From the IMG/VR virus record IMGVR_UViG_3300025818_000070, positions 1 to 36,398 of that record: 36,398 nt of DNA; one strand, given 5' to 3'. The stretch is from a virus. Positions 18,018 to 26,902 of this stretch are shown in pieces (positions within the stretch are counted from its first letter, which is position 1; every line of letters begins with the position of its first letter). The notes below the pieces were generated by a model. The model made no database searches. It was not told where the DNA came from and saw nothing but the letters and a program-made list of their open reading frames with translations. Both the position numbers and the translations under genes were made by a program.

Positions 18018-20017
18018 GCACCGAAATCGCCGAACAGGGCTCCGCGACCATCGAGACCCAACAGGAGTTCGCCAAGTCTCCGACCGAGTTCTGCAAGAAC
18101 TGGATGTCTGCCATCGAGCTTGCCTCCAAGGAGGAGGAGCAGTGGCGGGACGATGCGGACGCGACCGTCCGGCGCTATCGCAAGAGCCGGCCCGGCCAGT
18201 TCAACATCCTGTTCGCCAACACTCAGACCACTGTGCCGGCGCTCTACAACAGCGAGCCGGTGCCGGACGTGCGCCGCCGGTTTGGCGATGCAGACCCGGA
18301 CGGCAAGGCTGTCGCCATGGCCTTGGAGCGGGGCATTTCCATCCAGGCTGAACTGTACGACTTCAACGCGTGCATGGAGGCTGCGGTCAAGGATCGCCAG
18401 CTCCCAGGGCGTGGTGTGACGCGGGTGCGGCTGGTCACAGGACCGAACGGCTCCCGCCGCATTGAGTGCGAGCCGGTCATCTGGGACGACTTCCGCCGTG
18501 GCCCGGCGAAGCTGTGGCGTGACGTGCCGTGGATCGCCTTCCGTCACCGCATGACCCGCGACGAACTGGTTGCACTCTCGCCGAAGTACGGCAAGGAGGT
18601 CACGCTCGACGCCACCATCGGCGACGTGAAAAAGGGAGAAGACATCCCCGAGATGTTCAAGCGCGCCGTTGTCTGGGAGATTTGGGACAAGGCGCTGGGC
18701 AAGTATTTCTTCATCGCGGAATCGTTCAAGGACGGGCCGCTCCTCGTGGAGGATGACGGCTACAAGCTGCGGGATTTCTTTTGCGTGCCCGAGCCGCTGT
18801 ATGCGGTGCGGACCAGCGACAGCCTCGTCCCGGTCTGCGAGTTCATGATCTGGAAGCCCCTCGCCGATGAGGTGGACACGCTCACCGAGCGCATCGGGAA
18901 GATCGTCAAGGTGATGAAGTGGCGGGGTCTGTACGACGGCACCTTCGCCAACATCGTGGAGAAGCTGGAGGGGCTCGAAGACGGCCAGCTTGCGGCGGCC
19001 GACGATCCGGCCCGCTCCATGCAGCAGGGCGGCATCGAGAAGGCCGTGTGGATGATGCCGGTGGCCGACGCGGCAAAGCTGGTGGAATCGCTCTACCTTG
19101 CCCGCGAGCAGGCCAAAAACCAGCTTTACGAGTTGACGGGCGTTGCCGACATCCTCCGGGGCTCGACGCAGGCCAGCGAGACGGCTACGGCGCAGCAGAT
19201 CAAGGCGCAATGGGGATCGCTACGCCTTCAGGAGGCGCAGGCCGAGGTGCAGCGCTACGCCCGCGACCTGTTCCGCATGATGGCGGACCTGATGGCCGAG
19301 GTGATGGAGCCGGCCGAAATCGCGGCCATGACGGGCATCCAGCTTACGCCGCAGCAGATCGACCTGATGCAGGGTGGGGACCTGCGGCGCGAGTTCGTGA
19401 TCGAGATCGAGACGGACTCGACCATCCGGGCAGACCTTGCGCGGGCACAGGAGAACGTTTCTGGCTTCGTCACGGGATTCGGCACGTTCATTCAGTCGGT
19501 CGGCCCCGCTGTGCAGGCGGGCATGATGCCCGGCCCCATCGCCGTGAAGCTGCTTTCCTCGTTCGCGCGCAACTTCAAGCTGGGGCGCGAGGCCGAGACC
19601 ACCATGGACGAGTGGGTCAAGTTCTTGGAGGAGCAGGCCAAGCGGCCGCCCGCACCGCCGCCGCCCGACCCGAAGGCCGAGGCTGATAAGGCCAAGGCTG
19701 AAGCTGCAATCCAGAAGACCCAACTCGACGCCAAGCGCGACCAGCAGAAGCACGGCATGGACATGCAAAAGCTGTCCGCTGAGGCCGCCCGTGACGAGCG
19801 CAAGGGCCAGCTTGAGGAACAGAAGCTCACCCGAGAGATCCAGGCCGAACAGATCCGCGCGGGCCTCAACCAACAGCAGATGGTCGGCGAATACCAGATT
19901 AAGGCCGCCGAGCAGGAAATGATGGGCGAGCACACCGTGCGAAATCACGCCCTCAACATGGACGCGCTGAGGGCCAAGCAGGCGGCGGCGAAGAAGCCGA
20001 ACGGAGCGGACCAATGA
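18014..20017 (+). CDS. Portal protein
   Basis: The product is 667 residues, starting by ATGA overlap with terL. The N-terminal region (FNILFANTQTTVPALYNSEP) is typical of large podoviral portals. The C-terminal 150 residues are a Lys/Gln/Glu coiled coil (barrel-like region) ending MDALRAKQAAAKKPNGADQ. It forms the 12-subunit ring through which DNA enters the head. No large-domain loss is visible. Confidence 0.85.
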   Translation: MSTEIAEQGSATIETQQEFAKSPTEFCKNWMSAIELASKEEEQWRDDADATVRRYRKSRPGQFNILFANTQTTVPALYNSEPVPDVRRRFGDADPDGKAVAMALERGISIQAELYDFNACMEAAVKDRQLPGRGVTRVRLVTGPNGSRRIECEPVIWDDFRRGPAKLWRDVPWIAFRHRMTRDELVALSPKYGKEVTLDATIGDVKKGEDIPEMFKRAVVWEIWDKALGKYFFIAESFKDGPLLVEDDGYKLRDFFCVPEPLYAVRTSDSLVPVCEFMIWKPLADEVDTLTERIGKIVKVMKWRGLYDGTFANIVEKLEGLEDGQLAAADDPARSMQQGGIEKAVWMMPVADAAKLVESLYLAREQAKNQLYELTGVADILRGSTQASETATAQQIKAQWGSLRLQEAQAEVQRYARDLFRMMADLMAEVMEPAEIAAMTGIQLTPQQIDLMQGGDLRREFVIEIETDSTIRADLARAQENVSGFVTGFGTFIQSVGPAVQAGMMPGPIAVKLLSSFARNFKLGREAETTMDEWVKFLEEQAKRPPAPPPPDPKAEADKAKAEAAIQKTQLDAKRDQQKHGMDMQKLSAEAARDERKGQLEEQKLTREIQAEQIRAGLNQQQMVGEYQIKAAEQEMMGEHTVRNHALNMDALRAKQAAAKKPNGADQ

Positions 20018-20199
20018 TCGCCAACAAGTACGAGCGCCCGACGTGGATTCCCCTGTCCAAGCCCGCGTGGGAAGCCCTGCGCGCTGAGTTTCGCAGCCTT
20101 GGGCCGCGCCATCGCAACATTGACCGCTGGGAAAACGACCTTGGCTGGCGGATCGACCCCGACGTGGTGGACGCCTATCTCGCGCCGGAGGTCCAGTGA
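20014..20199 (+). CDS. Small hypothetical protein, 61 aa
   Basis: MIANKYERPTWIPLSKPAWE then ALRAEFRSLGPRHRNIDRWE. ATGA overlaps on both sides, between the portal and the next virion gene. No family recognised. Confidence 0.65.
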   Translation: MIANKYERPTWIPLSKPAWEALRAEFRSLGPRHRNIDRWENDLGWRIDPDVVDAYLAPEVQ

Positions 20200-20549
20200 C
20201 CCGCTACCGCCTTTCCCCTGACGGACTATGGATCGACAAGGCCACGGGCTTGCCCATGGAAGCCCCCGAGCGCGTCTGCCGCCCCATGGTCATCAAGGAC
20301 GTGACCTACAAGTCGCCCCTGTCCGGCAAGGAGATCACCAGCCGCAGCGAGCGCCGCGAGGAGATGAAGCGGCACAACGTGCGCGAGGTCGATCCGGGCG
20401 AGTTCACGCCGACCTACAACAGCAAGAAGCGGGCGGATGCCGCGCGACGCGACCACAACCCGCGCGAGACGCCGAAGCTGGAAGAGGGCGTGTATCACCG
20501 GCTGAAGAAGTCGGACCTCCCCGAGCGTATCGCCAAGACGATTGCCTAA
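20196..20549 (+). CDS. Hypothetical head-region protein, 117 aa
   Basis: YKSPLSGKEITSRSERREEM then KRHNVREVDPGEFTPTYNSK. The SPxSGKxITSRxERxEdMKRHxxREVD pattern recurs in small proteins next to the portal and scaffold of podoviruses. It is basic; role unknown. Confidence 0.65.
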   Translation: MTRYRLSPDGLWIDKATGLPMEAPERVCRPMVIKDVTYKSPLSGKEITSRSERREEMKRHNVREVDPGEFTPTYNSKKRADAARRDHNPRETPKLEEGVYHRLKKSDLPERIAKTIA

Positions 20550-20568
20550 CCCCTTACCCGGTGATAGC

Positions 20569-21582
20569 ATGAGCGACGAGATTGAGAACGTAAGCGTCGA
20601 GACCCCGGTAACCGAAACTCCGGTTGTCGAGGCACCCGCGCCGACGTTCGAAGAGACGGCAGACCGAATTGCCCGTGAGATTGCTGAACGCGATCCGATC
20701 CACGGGCCGGATGGCAAGTTTCAGCCCAAGGTCGTAGCGCCGAGCGCTCCCACGGGCATCGATGTTCCTGGCAAGCCCGAGCTTGCAGCGCCCGAACCGG
20801 TAAAGCCGGCCATCGAAGCGCCGCAGTCATTGTCAGACGCCGTGAAGAAGGTTTGGCCTTCGCTTCCACCCGACGTTCAGGCCGAATGGGCCAAGCGGGA
20901 AAGCGAAGCCACACAGAAGATCACGACGGACGGGCAGCGGCTCAAGTCTCTCAGCGCATTCGAGGAACTCAGCAACTCCATCCAAGACAGGTTGCGCGAG
21001 GTCAACGCACCGGCCCCGGAGTACTTCCGGCGCCTGTCGGCGGCCGACCAACTTCTGTCACGGGACGGACCGGCTGGCCTTCGCGAAGTCGCCAAGATGT
21101 ACGGGATCGACCCGCGAGCCGCTTTCGGACAACCCGGCCAACAGCCGGACCCCTCAAGCGCCCTGCATTCCAAAATCCACGAACTCGAAACCAGACTCGC
21201 CGAGCGCGAGGAGGCGGACAAACAGGCCCGCCTGAACGCAGCACTGAAGCAGATCGAGCAGTTCAGCAAGGACAAGCCGCATTTCAGCGCGGTGGAAGAC
21301 CTGATGGACAAGTTCCTCCGCTCCGGCGCCGCCAAGGGCTTGGACGACGCCTACGACATGGCGATCAACGCACACCCGGAAATCCGGGCCAAGCGGGAAG
21401 CCGAGGCAAAAGCGGAGGCCGAGAAGAAGGCCGCCGAGGAAGCCAAGGCAAAAGCCGCGCGTGATGCGAAGATCACTCCTCTTGCAAGGCGTCCCGGCTC
21501 CACGCCGACGGCGCCCATCAAGGGCAAGTCTATCTGGGAAACGATCGACAAGGTGGACGCGGAGATCAGGGCGCGCGGATAA
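20569..21582 (+). CDS. Capsid scaffolding protein
   Basis: The product is 337 residues, acidic and proline-rich at the start (VSVETPVTETPVVEAPAPTF). It is followed by helical and coiled-coil segments (LETRLAEREEADKQARLNAA; EAEKKAAEEAKAKAARD) and a basic tail. The position directly before the capsid gene and the composition are those of a podoviral scaffold. Confidence 0.8.
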   Translation: MSDEIENVSVETPVTETPVVEAPAPTFEETADRIAREIAERDPIHGPDGKFQPKVVAPSAPTGIDVPGKPELAAPEPVKPAIEAPQSLSDAVKKVWPSLPPDVQAEWAKRESEATQKITTDGQRLKSLSAFEELSNSIQDRLREVNAPAPEYFRRLSAADQLLSRDGPAGLREVAKMYGIDPRAAFGQPGQQPDPSSALHSKIHELETRLAEREEADKQARLNAALKQIEQFSKDKPHFSAVEDLMDKFLRSGAAKGLDDAYDMAINAHPEIRAKREAEAKAEAEKKAAEEAKAKAARDAKITPLARRPGSTPTAPIKGKSIWETIDKVDAEIRARG

Positions 21583-21598
21583 GCGAAAGGCCCTTTAA

Positions 21599-22564
21599 AT
21601 GGCATCCCCCAACTCGACCTTCACGGAAATCGTCACCACGACGCTCCGTGAGCATCCGTCGGAAATCACCGACAACGTGAGCGACCACAACGCCCTTCTT
21701 CGGCGCATGAAGAAGCGCGGCAACATCAAGAAGATCGACGGCGGATACGAGATCGTCCGGCCGCTCGACTATGCCGAAAACGGCACCTACCAGCGCTTCA
21801 GCGGCTTCGACACGCTCAACGTGGCGGCGTCCGACGTGCTGAGTGCGGCCAAGTACGACTGGACCCAGGCGGCGATTCACGTCACCGCGTCGGGCCAGCA
21901 GCTTCGCATGAACTCGGGCGGCAACCGCATCGCCGATCTGGCGAAGGCCCGCCTGAAGAACGCGATCCGCACCGCCGCCAACTACCAGTCGATCGACCTC
22001 TACTCGTCCGGCGCGCTGACGAACCAGATGGGCGGCCTTGCCCATATCGTCACAAACGACGGCACGGGCACGGTAGGCGGCATCGTCGCCGGCACCTATA
22101 CGTTCTGGCAAAACCAGTACTACGAGGCGCCGTCGAGCAACGCGGTCAGCAAGTCCAACATCAAGGGGTACATGAACACCCTTTGGCTGCGCTGCGTGCG
22201 CGGCACGGACAAGCCGGACCTGATCGTCTCCAGCCACGACTTCTACTCGTACTACTGGGAGTCGCTGCAGGATCTCCAGCGCTTCGCATCGGCCGACAAG
22301 GCCGAGGCTGGCTTCCCCGAGCTGAAGTACAACACCGCCGACGTGGTGTTTGACAGCAACAGCAACTTCTCGACCACGGCCGAGAAGATGTACTTCCTGA
22401 ACACCGACTATCTGGAGATGGTCGTCCACAAGGACGCCGACTGGTCGCAGATGGACGACAAGATGTCGGTGAACCAGGACGCCGTCGTGATCCCCCTGCT
22501 GTGGATGGGCAACCTTGTCTGCTCCAATCGGAGCCTGCAGGGCGTGTTCATCGACGCCGCGTAA
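21599..22564 (+). CDS. Major capsid protein
   Basis: The product is 321 residues. FTEIVTTTLREHPSEITDNV then NALLRRMKKRGNIKKIDGGY open a phage capsid pattern seen in podoviruses, with a glycine/aspartate-rich body and an HK97-fold-compatible length. AAAGG precedes the ATG. It forms the head with the decoration protein encoded next. Confidence 0.85.
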   Translation: MASPNSTFTEIVTTTLREHPSEITDNVSDHNALLRRMKKRGNIKKIDGGYEIVRPLDYAENGTYQRFSGFDTLNVAASDVLSAAKYDWTQAAIHVTASGQQLRMNSGGNRIADLAKARLKNAIRTAANYQSIDLYSSGALTNQMGGLAHIVTNDGTGTVGGIVAGTYTFWQNQYYEAPSSNAVSKSNIKGYMNTLWLRCVRGTDKPDLIVSSHDFYSYYWESLQDLQRFASADKAEAGFPELKYNTADVVFDSNSNFSTTAEKMYFLNTDYLEMVVHKDADWSQMDDKMSVNQDAVVIPLLWMGNLVCSNRSLQGVFIDAA

Positions 22565-22588
22565 CCGGAACGAGAAGGAGAACAGATC

Positions 22589-23083
22589 ATGACGTTCCGT
22601 ATCACCTCGCAGGGCTTCATCGGCCACCAGCCGATTGCCGACACGAGCACCACCGCCCTCCACCCCGTCGGCACCATCGTTCAGGCGGTGTCGGCCACCT
22701 ACGGTGGCGGCGAGTTCATCTACCTGAAGGGCGTGGCCGACACTGTCGTCGGCTCGGTCGTGACCTACAATACCGACGACGGTTCCACGACGCTGGCGGT
22801 TGCCAATGCCGTGGGGCCGATCGCGCTCGCCATGTCCATCAACGTGGCCAACCAGTACGGCTGGTATCAGATCCAGGGCAAGGGCGTCGCCAAGGTGCTG
22901 TCGGGCTTCCTCGACAATGCCGACTGCTACCTGACCGCCACCGACGGCAGCATCGACGATTCCGACGTTGCAGGCGACTACATCAACCGCATGAAGGGCG
23001 CGTCGGCTATCGACACGCCCTCGACCGGACTCGCGGAAGTCGAGCTGGCCCGTCCCTCCGTCTCTGACGGCAAGGACAACTGA
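22589..23083 (+). CDS. Head decoration (cement) protein
   Basis: The product is 164 residues and all beta: FIGHQPIADTSTTALHPVGT, then VVGSVVTYNTDDGSTTLAVA. Small beta-rich proteins directly after the capsid gene usually coat and stabilise the head. AGAAGGAG lies ahead of the ATG. A terminator follows it, so capsid and decoration are made in excess of later genes. Confidence 0.75.
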   Translation: MTFRITSQGFIGHQPIADTSTTALHPVGTIVQAVSATYGGGEFIYLKGVADTVVGSVVTYNTDDGSTTLAVANAVGPIALAMSINVANQYGWYQIQGKGVAKVLSGFLDNADCYLTATDGSIDDSDVAGDYINRMKGASAIDTPSTGLAEVELARPSVSDGKDN

Positions 23084-23091
23084 CCTGTGGG

Positions 23092-23120
23092 GCGGGGGCT
23101 TCGGCCCCCGCTCTTTCTTT
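23092..23120 (+). terminator. Rho-independent terminator after the capsid genes
   Basis: GCGGGGGC-TTCG-GCCCCCGC, an 8-bp stem with a UUCG tetraloop, followed by CTTTCTTT. It is probably partial, because virion genes continue on the same strand. Confidence 0.85.
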
Positions 23121-23136
23121 CCACCGAGGAGCCAGC

Positions 23137-23712
23137 ATGTTCGACGCCAAGCCGGAAGATCGCGAGAAGTTCGCCGTATTCGTCCTCGACATCGAGACGG
23201 ACCACAAGACGGACGGGGCCGGCAATCTGGTGGCCTTCGACCGCATCATCCTCGGCAAGAAGGGCGCCCCGAACTACCAGCAGCCTTGGGACGTGTCCCG
23301 GCTGATGAAGGACGACCCCACCCTGTGGGAGCATGTCCGGCCGATCTACGAGAAGTGGAAGGCCACCAACACGATCACCACCGACGGGCATCCGCTGGAG
23401 GCGTGGCCGATTCTGACCAAGGGTCAGTTGAAGCAGGCCAAGAACCTCGGCCTGCGCTCCGTGGAGGATTTCGCGTCCGCCACCGACGTGATCCGCGAGA
23501 AGTTCGGCATGGGCTTTGCCGACCTTCAGAAGGCCGCCAAGGCGTTCCTCGCCAACAAGGAGGACAGCGCCGCCTCGCAGCGCGTCGCCACGCTGGAGGA
23601 CCAGATCAAGGCCATGGCCGAGCAGCTTCAGCAGGCGCAGGGCACCATCGACGCGCTGATGGCCGCGCAAGGCAAGACCGCGCAGAAGCCGCCGTCCAGA
23701 AAGGCCGCCTGA
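23137..23712 (+). CDS. Virion-region protein, 191 aa
   Basis: The product contains WPILTKGQLKQAKNLGLRSV then EDFASATD, a helix-hairpin-helix-like segment, and a C-terminal coiled coil (LEDQIKAMAEQLQQAQGTID). It lies between the head decoration and adaptor genes, so it is likely a minor head protein. No firm family match. Confidence 0.6.
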   Translation: MFDAKPEDREKFAVFVLDIETDHKTDGAGNLVAFDRIILGKKGAPNYQQPWDVSRLMKDDPTLWEHVRPIYEKWKATNTITTDGHPLEAWPILTKGQLKQAKNLGLRSVEDFASATDVIREKFGMGFADLQKAAKAFLANKEDSAASQRVATLEDQIKAMAEQLQQAQGTIDALMAAQGKTAQKPPSRKAA

Positions 23713-23713
23713 C

Positions 23714-24409
23714 GTGTCGCTGCTGACCCTCGTCCAGAAGGCCGCCGTCCGCGTCGGCGTGGCGAAGCCCAGCGCGGTCATGGCCGCGACGGACTCGGGC
23801 ACTCAGCAGTTGCTTGAGTTCGCACAGGAAGAGGGCGACCAGCTTTCCCGCTTCGGCGACTGGCGCGTCCTGCGCAAGGAAAAGACCTTCACCACGGTTG
23901 CGGCCGAGACGCAGACCGACACGCCGATCCCGACCGATCTTGGCGCCTTCATCGACCAGACCTTCTGGAATCGCAGCCGCCGCGAGCGCATCTACGGCCC
24001 GGTTTCCCCCGAGACGTGGCAGAAGTGGAAGGCCACGACGACCTTCCCCATCACGGACACCTTCTGCCTGCGCGGCACGTCGTGGCTGATGGCCCCCACA
24101 CCGGTTGCCGGGCACACCATCGCCTATGAGTACCGGTCCAAGAACTGGTGCCAGTCGAGCGGCGGCACCGGGCAGGACGCATGGGCGGCCGACACCGATA
24201 CGGGGGTCTTGAGCGAGCGCCTGATGCTGATGGGCCTCGTCTGGCGCTACAAGCAGGCCAAGACGCTGGCTTGGGAGGCTGACTACGAGAAGTACCTGTT
24301 CGAAGTGAACCAGGCGCTCGCGGCCGACCAGCCGCGCAAGATCCTCAACATGGGCGGCGAGAAGATGGCCTTCGGGTTCACCACGCCCGATGGGTCGTGG
24401 AATCTCTGA
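23714..24409 (+). CDS. Head-tail adaptor protein (P22 gp4-like position)
   Basis: The product is 231 residues from a GTG start. The leading helix (LLTLVQKAAVRVGV) and later YEYRSKNWC and MLMGLVWRYKQAKTLAWEAD, followed by YEKYLFEVNQALA, match podoviral adaptor/tail-accessory proteins that sit on the portal. The order portal, scaffold, capsid, adaptor supports this. Confidence 0.75.
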   Translation: MSLLTLVQKAAVRVGVAKPSAVMAATDSGTQQLLEFAQEEGDQLSRFGDWRVLRKEKTFTTVAAETQTDTPIPTDLGAFIDQTFWNRSRRERIYGPVSPETWQKWKATTTFPITDTFCLRGTSWLMAPTPVAGHTIAYEYRSKNWCQSSGGTGQDAWAADTDTGVLSERLMLMGLVWRYKQAKTLAWEADYEKYLFEVNQALAADQPRKILNMGGEKMAFGFTTPDGSWNL

Positions 24410-24789
24410 TGGCAGATCAGGCAAAGCTGGCGCGCACCCTTGCTGGCCTCCCTCCGGAGCAAGAGCAGCAGTTTCAGACGTTCATGGCGTTTGATCCGAG
24501 CGTTCGCCAGTGGCGCAACTCTTTCCAGAATCGCTATGGTGAGCCCCCCCAAATCGAGGGCGGCGACTACGATTACCGGGCTGCATGGGCAGATGGTGCG
24601 CGTCCGCAAATGGTCCCGGGGGACACCGTCCCGCATTGGTCGAGCGTAGGGAAAGCCGCCGACCACCCCACAATGTGGAAGCAAGAGTTCATGACGCAGT
24701 TCGGGGTCGACCCGGACGCGCAGGCGCAGCAGGGCTTCTCGCCTGCGATGCAAGAGTTCATGAAGGCCAAGATCGGGCGGGGCTTCTGA
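24409..24789 (+). CDS. Conserved virion-region protein, 126 aa
   Basis: MADQAKLARTLAGLPPEQEQ; later DYDYRAAWADG and VPHWSSVGKAADHPTMWKQE, matching a widespread phage pattern (DYDxRxAWxxG..HWPxxGKxxNHPTF). TGATG overlaps on both sides. Role unknown. Confidence 0.65.
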   Translation: MADQAKLARTLAGLPPEQEQQFQTFMAFDPSVRQWRNSFQNRYGEPPQIEGGDYDYRAAWADGARPQMVPGDTVPHWSSVGKAADHPTMWKQEFMTQFGVDPDAQAQQGFSPAMQEFMKAKIGRGF

Positions 24790-26357
24790 TGCTGCTGCGC
24801 AGGAGCAAACAGGCGCGCACGCAGCCCCGAGTCGGGCAGGGCATGATTCCGTTCCCGTCGCGCGGCCTGCAACTGCGCAAGGGCCTGACGGAGATGCGCC
24901 CCGACGAGGCCCTGATCCTCGACAACTGGTTTCCCTCCAGCGGCTCGGGCCGGGTGAGGGGCGGGCAAGCCTCCCATGCCACGGGGCTGGGCGGCCCGGT
25001 GCGCTCCCTGATGGAATGGGCGGGGCCGGCGTCCCGCCGTCAGTTCGGAGCCACCCCCAGCGAAATCTATGACGTGACGGCATCCGGCGCGGTGGGCGCT
25101 GCGTCCGTCTCCGGCCTGACGAACGGCTATTGGCAGCACGTCAACTTCACGACTGCGGGCGGGCACTTCCTCGCCTGCGTGAATGGGTCGGACGCCTATC
25201 GCAATTTCGACGGTTCAAGCTGGACCGCGCCCAGCGTGACGGGCGTTTCCGGCGCCAATCTGATCGGCATTGCCTCCTACGGCTCGCGCCTATGGTTCGT
25301 CGAGAAGGGCAGCACCAAGGCTTGGTATCTCGGCACGTCGAGCATTTCCGGGGCGGCCACGGCGCTGGAGTTGGGCGACAAGTTCCTGAAGGGCGGCAAG
25401 CTGCAGGCCATCACGACGGTATCGCGCGATGGCGGCAGCGGCACGGCGGACCTGATCTGCTTCATCTCCTCGACCGGCGAAGTGGTGAGCTATCACGGGA
25501 CGGACCCGGCCGACACGGCGAGTTGGGGAATCGACGGGCGCTACATGTCGGCGCCCCCCATCGGCAACCGCGCCACGGTCCGGATCGACGCCGACGCGGC
25601 CATCCTGACCGAGCGGGGCATCATCTCGCTCAAGCAGCTCATGGGCTCGGGCGCCTCGTCTGCCGAGCGGTCGGCGATCACCAGCAACATCGACCAGGGC
25701 ATCATCGACGACTTCGCGACCTACGGCCTCAATGCCGGCTGGGAGATGGTCGTCCACCCGCGCACCCGTCAGGCCATCGTGAACGTGCCGACGAACGCCA
25801 ACGCGGCCACGCAGTACGCCATGAACATCCAGACGGGGGCATGGTGTACCTACGGGCGCTATGCCTCGCGCCTCGATGCCCTGTGCTGGGGCCTCTACAA
25901 CGAGGGCCTGTACTTCGGCCGCGCCGACGGGACGGTCTATCAGGCCGAGCGCGGATCGCAGGACGCCGGACAGGCGATCACCTGCGAACTCAAGACCAGC
26001 TTTCAGCCCTACGGTTCGGCCGGCGCGCTCAAGCGGATGACGCTGGTGCGCCCGCAGTTCACCGCAGCCTCCTCCGTCAGCGTCGCCATCCGGGCCGACT
26101 TCGATTACCGCAACACGACGCCCGGCACGACGGACCAGTACCCGGCCGTCAGTTCGGCCACCGGCGGTGCATGGGACGTGGGCCTGTGGGATACCGCCGT
26201 CTGGGGCGACAGCAACACGCCCTTTGCCGACTGGCTCCCCGTCAACGGCCTCGGCACCACGGCAGCCCTGCACATGGTCATCCGGCCGAACGGAACGCCC
26301 GTGAAGCTGCAGGCCTTCGACGTGAAGTACGAGATGGCGCAAGGGGTCGCTCTATGA
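24789..26357 (+). CDS. Large tail-hub/tail-tube-like virion protein
   Basis: The product is 522 residues and beta-rich with many glycines and aromatic repeats (RNFDGSSWTAPSVTGVSGAN; RADGTVYQAERGSQ). It begins GMIPFPSRGLQLRKGLTEMR, then ALILDNWFPSSG, an opening found in podoviral tail proteins in the same position as P22 gp10 or T7 gp12. Blade-like repeats suggest a propeller. It is coupled upstream by TGATG and downstream by ATGA. Confidence 0.65.
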   Translation: MLLRRSKQARTQPRVGQGMIPFPSRGLQLRKGLTEMRPDEALILDNWFPSSGSGRVRGGQASHATGLGGPVRSLMEWAGPASRRQFGATPSEIYDVTASGAVGAASVSGLTNGYWQHVNFTTAGGHFLACVNGSDAYRNFDGSSWTAPSVTGVSGANLIGIASYGSRLWFVEKGSTKAWYLGTSSISGAATALELGDKFLKGGKLQAITTVSRDGGSGTADLICFISSTGEVVSYHGTDPADTASWGIDGRYMSAPPIGNRATVRIDADAAILTERGIISLKQLMGSGASSAERSAITSNIDQGIIDDFATYGLNAGWEMVVHPRTRQAIVNVPTNANAATQYAMNIQTGAWCTYGRYASRLDALCWGLYNEGLYFGRADGTVYQAERGSQDAGQAITCELKTSFQPYGSAGALKRMTLVRPQFTAASSVSVAIRADFDYRNTTPGTTDQYPAVSSATGGAWDVGLWDTAVWGDSNTPFADWLPVNGLGTTAALHMVIRPNGTPVKLQAFDVKYEMAQGVAL

Positions 26358-26902
26358 GCCACACGATCTTCTTTCCGAACGAGGAAGAGAACCAGATCCT
26401 CCTGGAGTGGGCAGGCCGTCGCATCCCCTGGCTGACGCCGCATAGCGCGATGAAGGCGCTGGGCGTGATCGAAGGGCCGGACCTGTCATGCCCCCTGTTG
26501 GCGGTCTGCATCTATCACAACTTCACGGCGTCTCGCCGGATCGGCGACGAACTGTGGTACGGCACCTGTGAGATTTCATTTGCGGCGGCGAGCCCGAAAT
26601 GGGCAACCCGTCGCACGATTTCGTCCTTGTTGAGCATACCTTTCCTGCAGTATAGTTGCCGGAAGGTAGTTACGGTCATTCCCTCCACGAACAAGCGGGC
26701 CATCCGCTTCAACGAAGGGATCGGCCTCAAGCCGGAAGGGACGCTACGGCACCAATACGCCAAGGGCGTTCATGCCTGCATTCACGGAATGATGCGCTCG
26801 GAATGGGAAACGCGGTGGAAGCACCCGAAGCCCAACATCCGGCGCCCAACCGGGTCGCAGGTAAATGGGCAAGAGCACACCTTCCACACCGCAAGCGCCT
26901 GA
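26354..26902 (+). CDS. GNAT-fold acetyltransferase-like protein in the virion cluster
   Basis: The product is 182 residues. LLAVCIYHNFTASRRIGDEL, then TRRTISSLLSIPFLQYSCRK and NKRAIRFNEGIGLKPEGTLR, follow the GNAT fold. RAIRFNEGIGLKPEG corresponds to the end of the acetyl-CoA site, where NxRAxxxxExxGFxxEG is usual. Similar genes sit among tail/ejection genes of many podoviruses. The substrate is unknown. It overlaps the next gene by 38 bases. Confidence 0.75.
   Translation: MSHTIFFPNEEENQILLEWAGRRIPWLTPHSAMKALGVIEGPDLSCPLLAVCIYHNFTASRRIGDELWYGTCEISFAAASPKWATRRTISSLLSIPFLQYSCRKVVTVIPSTNKRAIRFNEGIGLKPEGTLRHQYAKGVHACIHGMMRSEWETRWKHPKPNIRRPTGSQVNGQEHTFHTASA

Noticed and set aside
17924-19210. 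428-codon minus-strand open frame
   Set aside because: Antisense shadow of the portal and terminase genes; no ribosome-binding site, and the composition follows the plus-strand codons.
21566-22663. 365-codon minus-strand open frame
   Set aside because: Antisense to the major capsid gene; no protein-like features.
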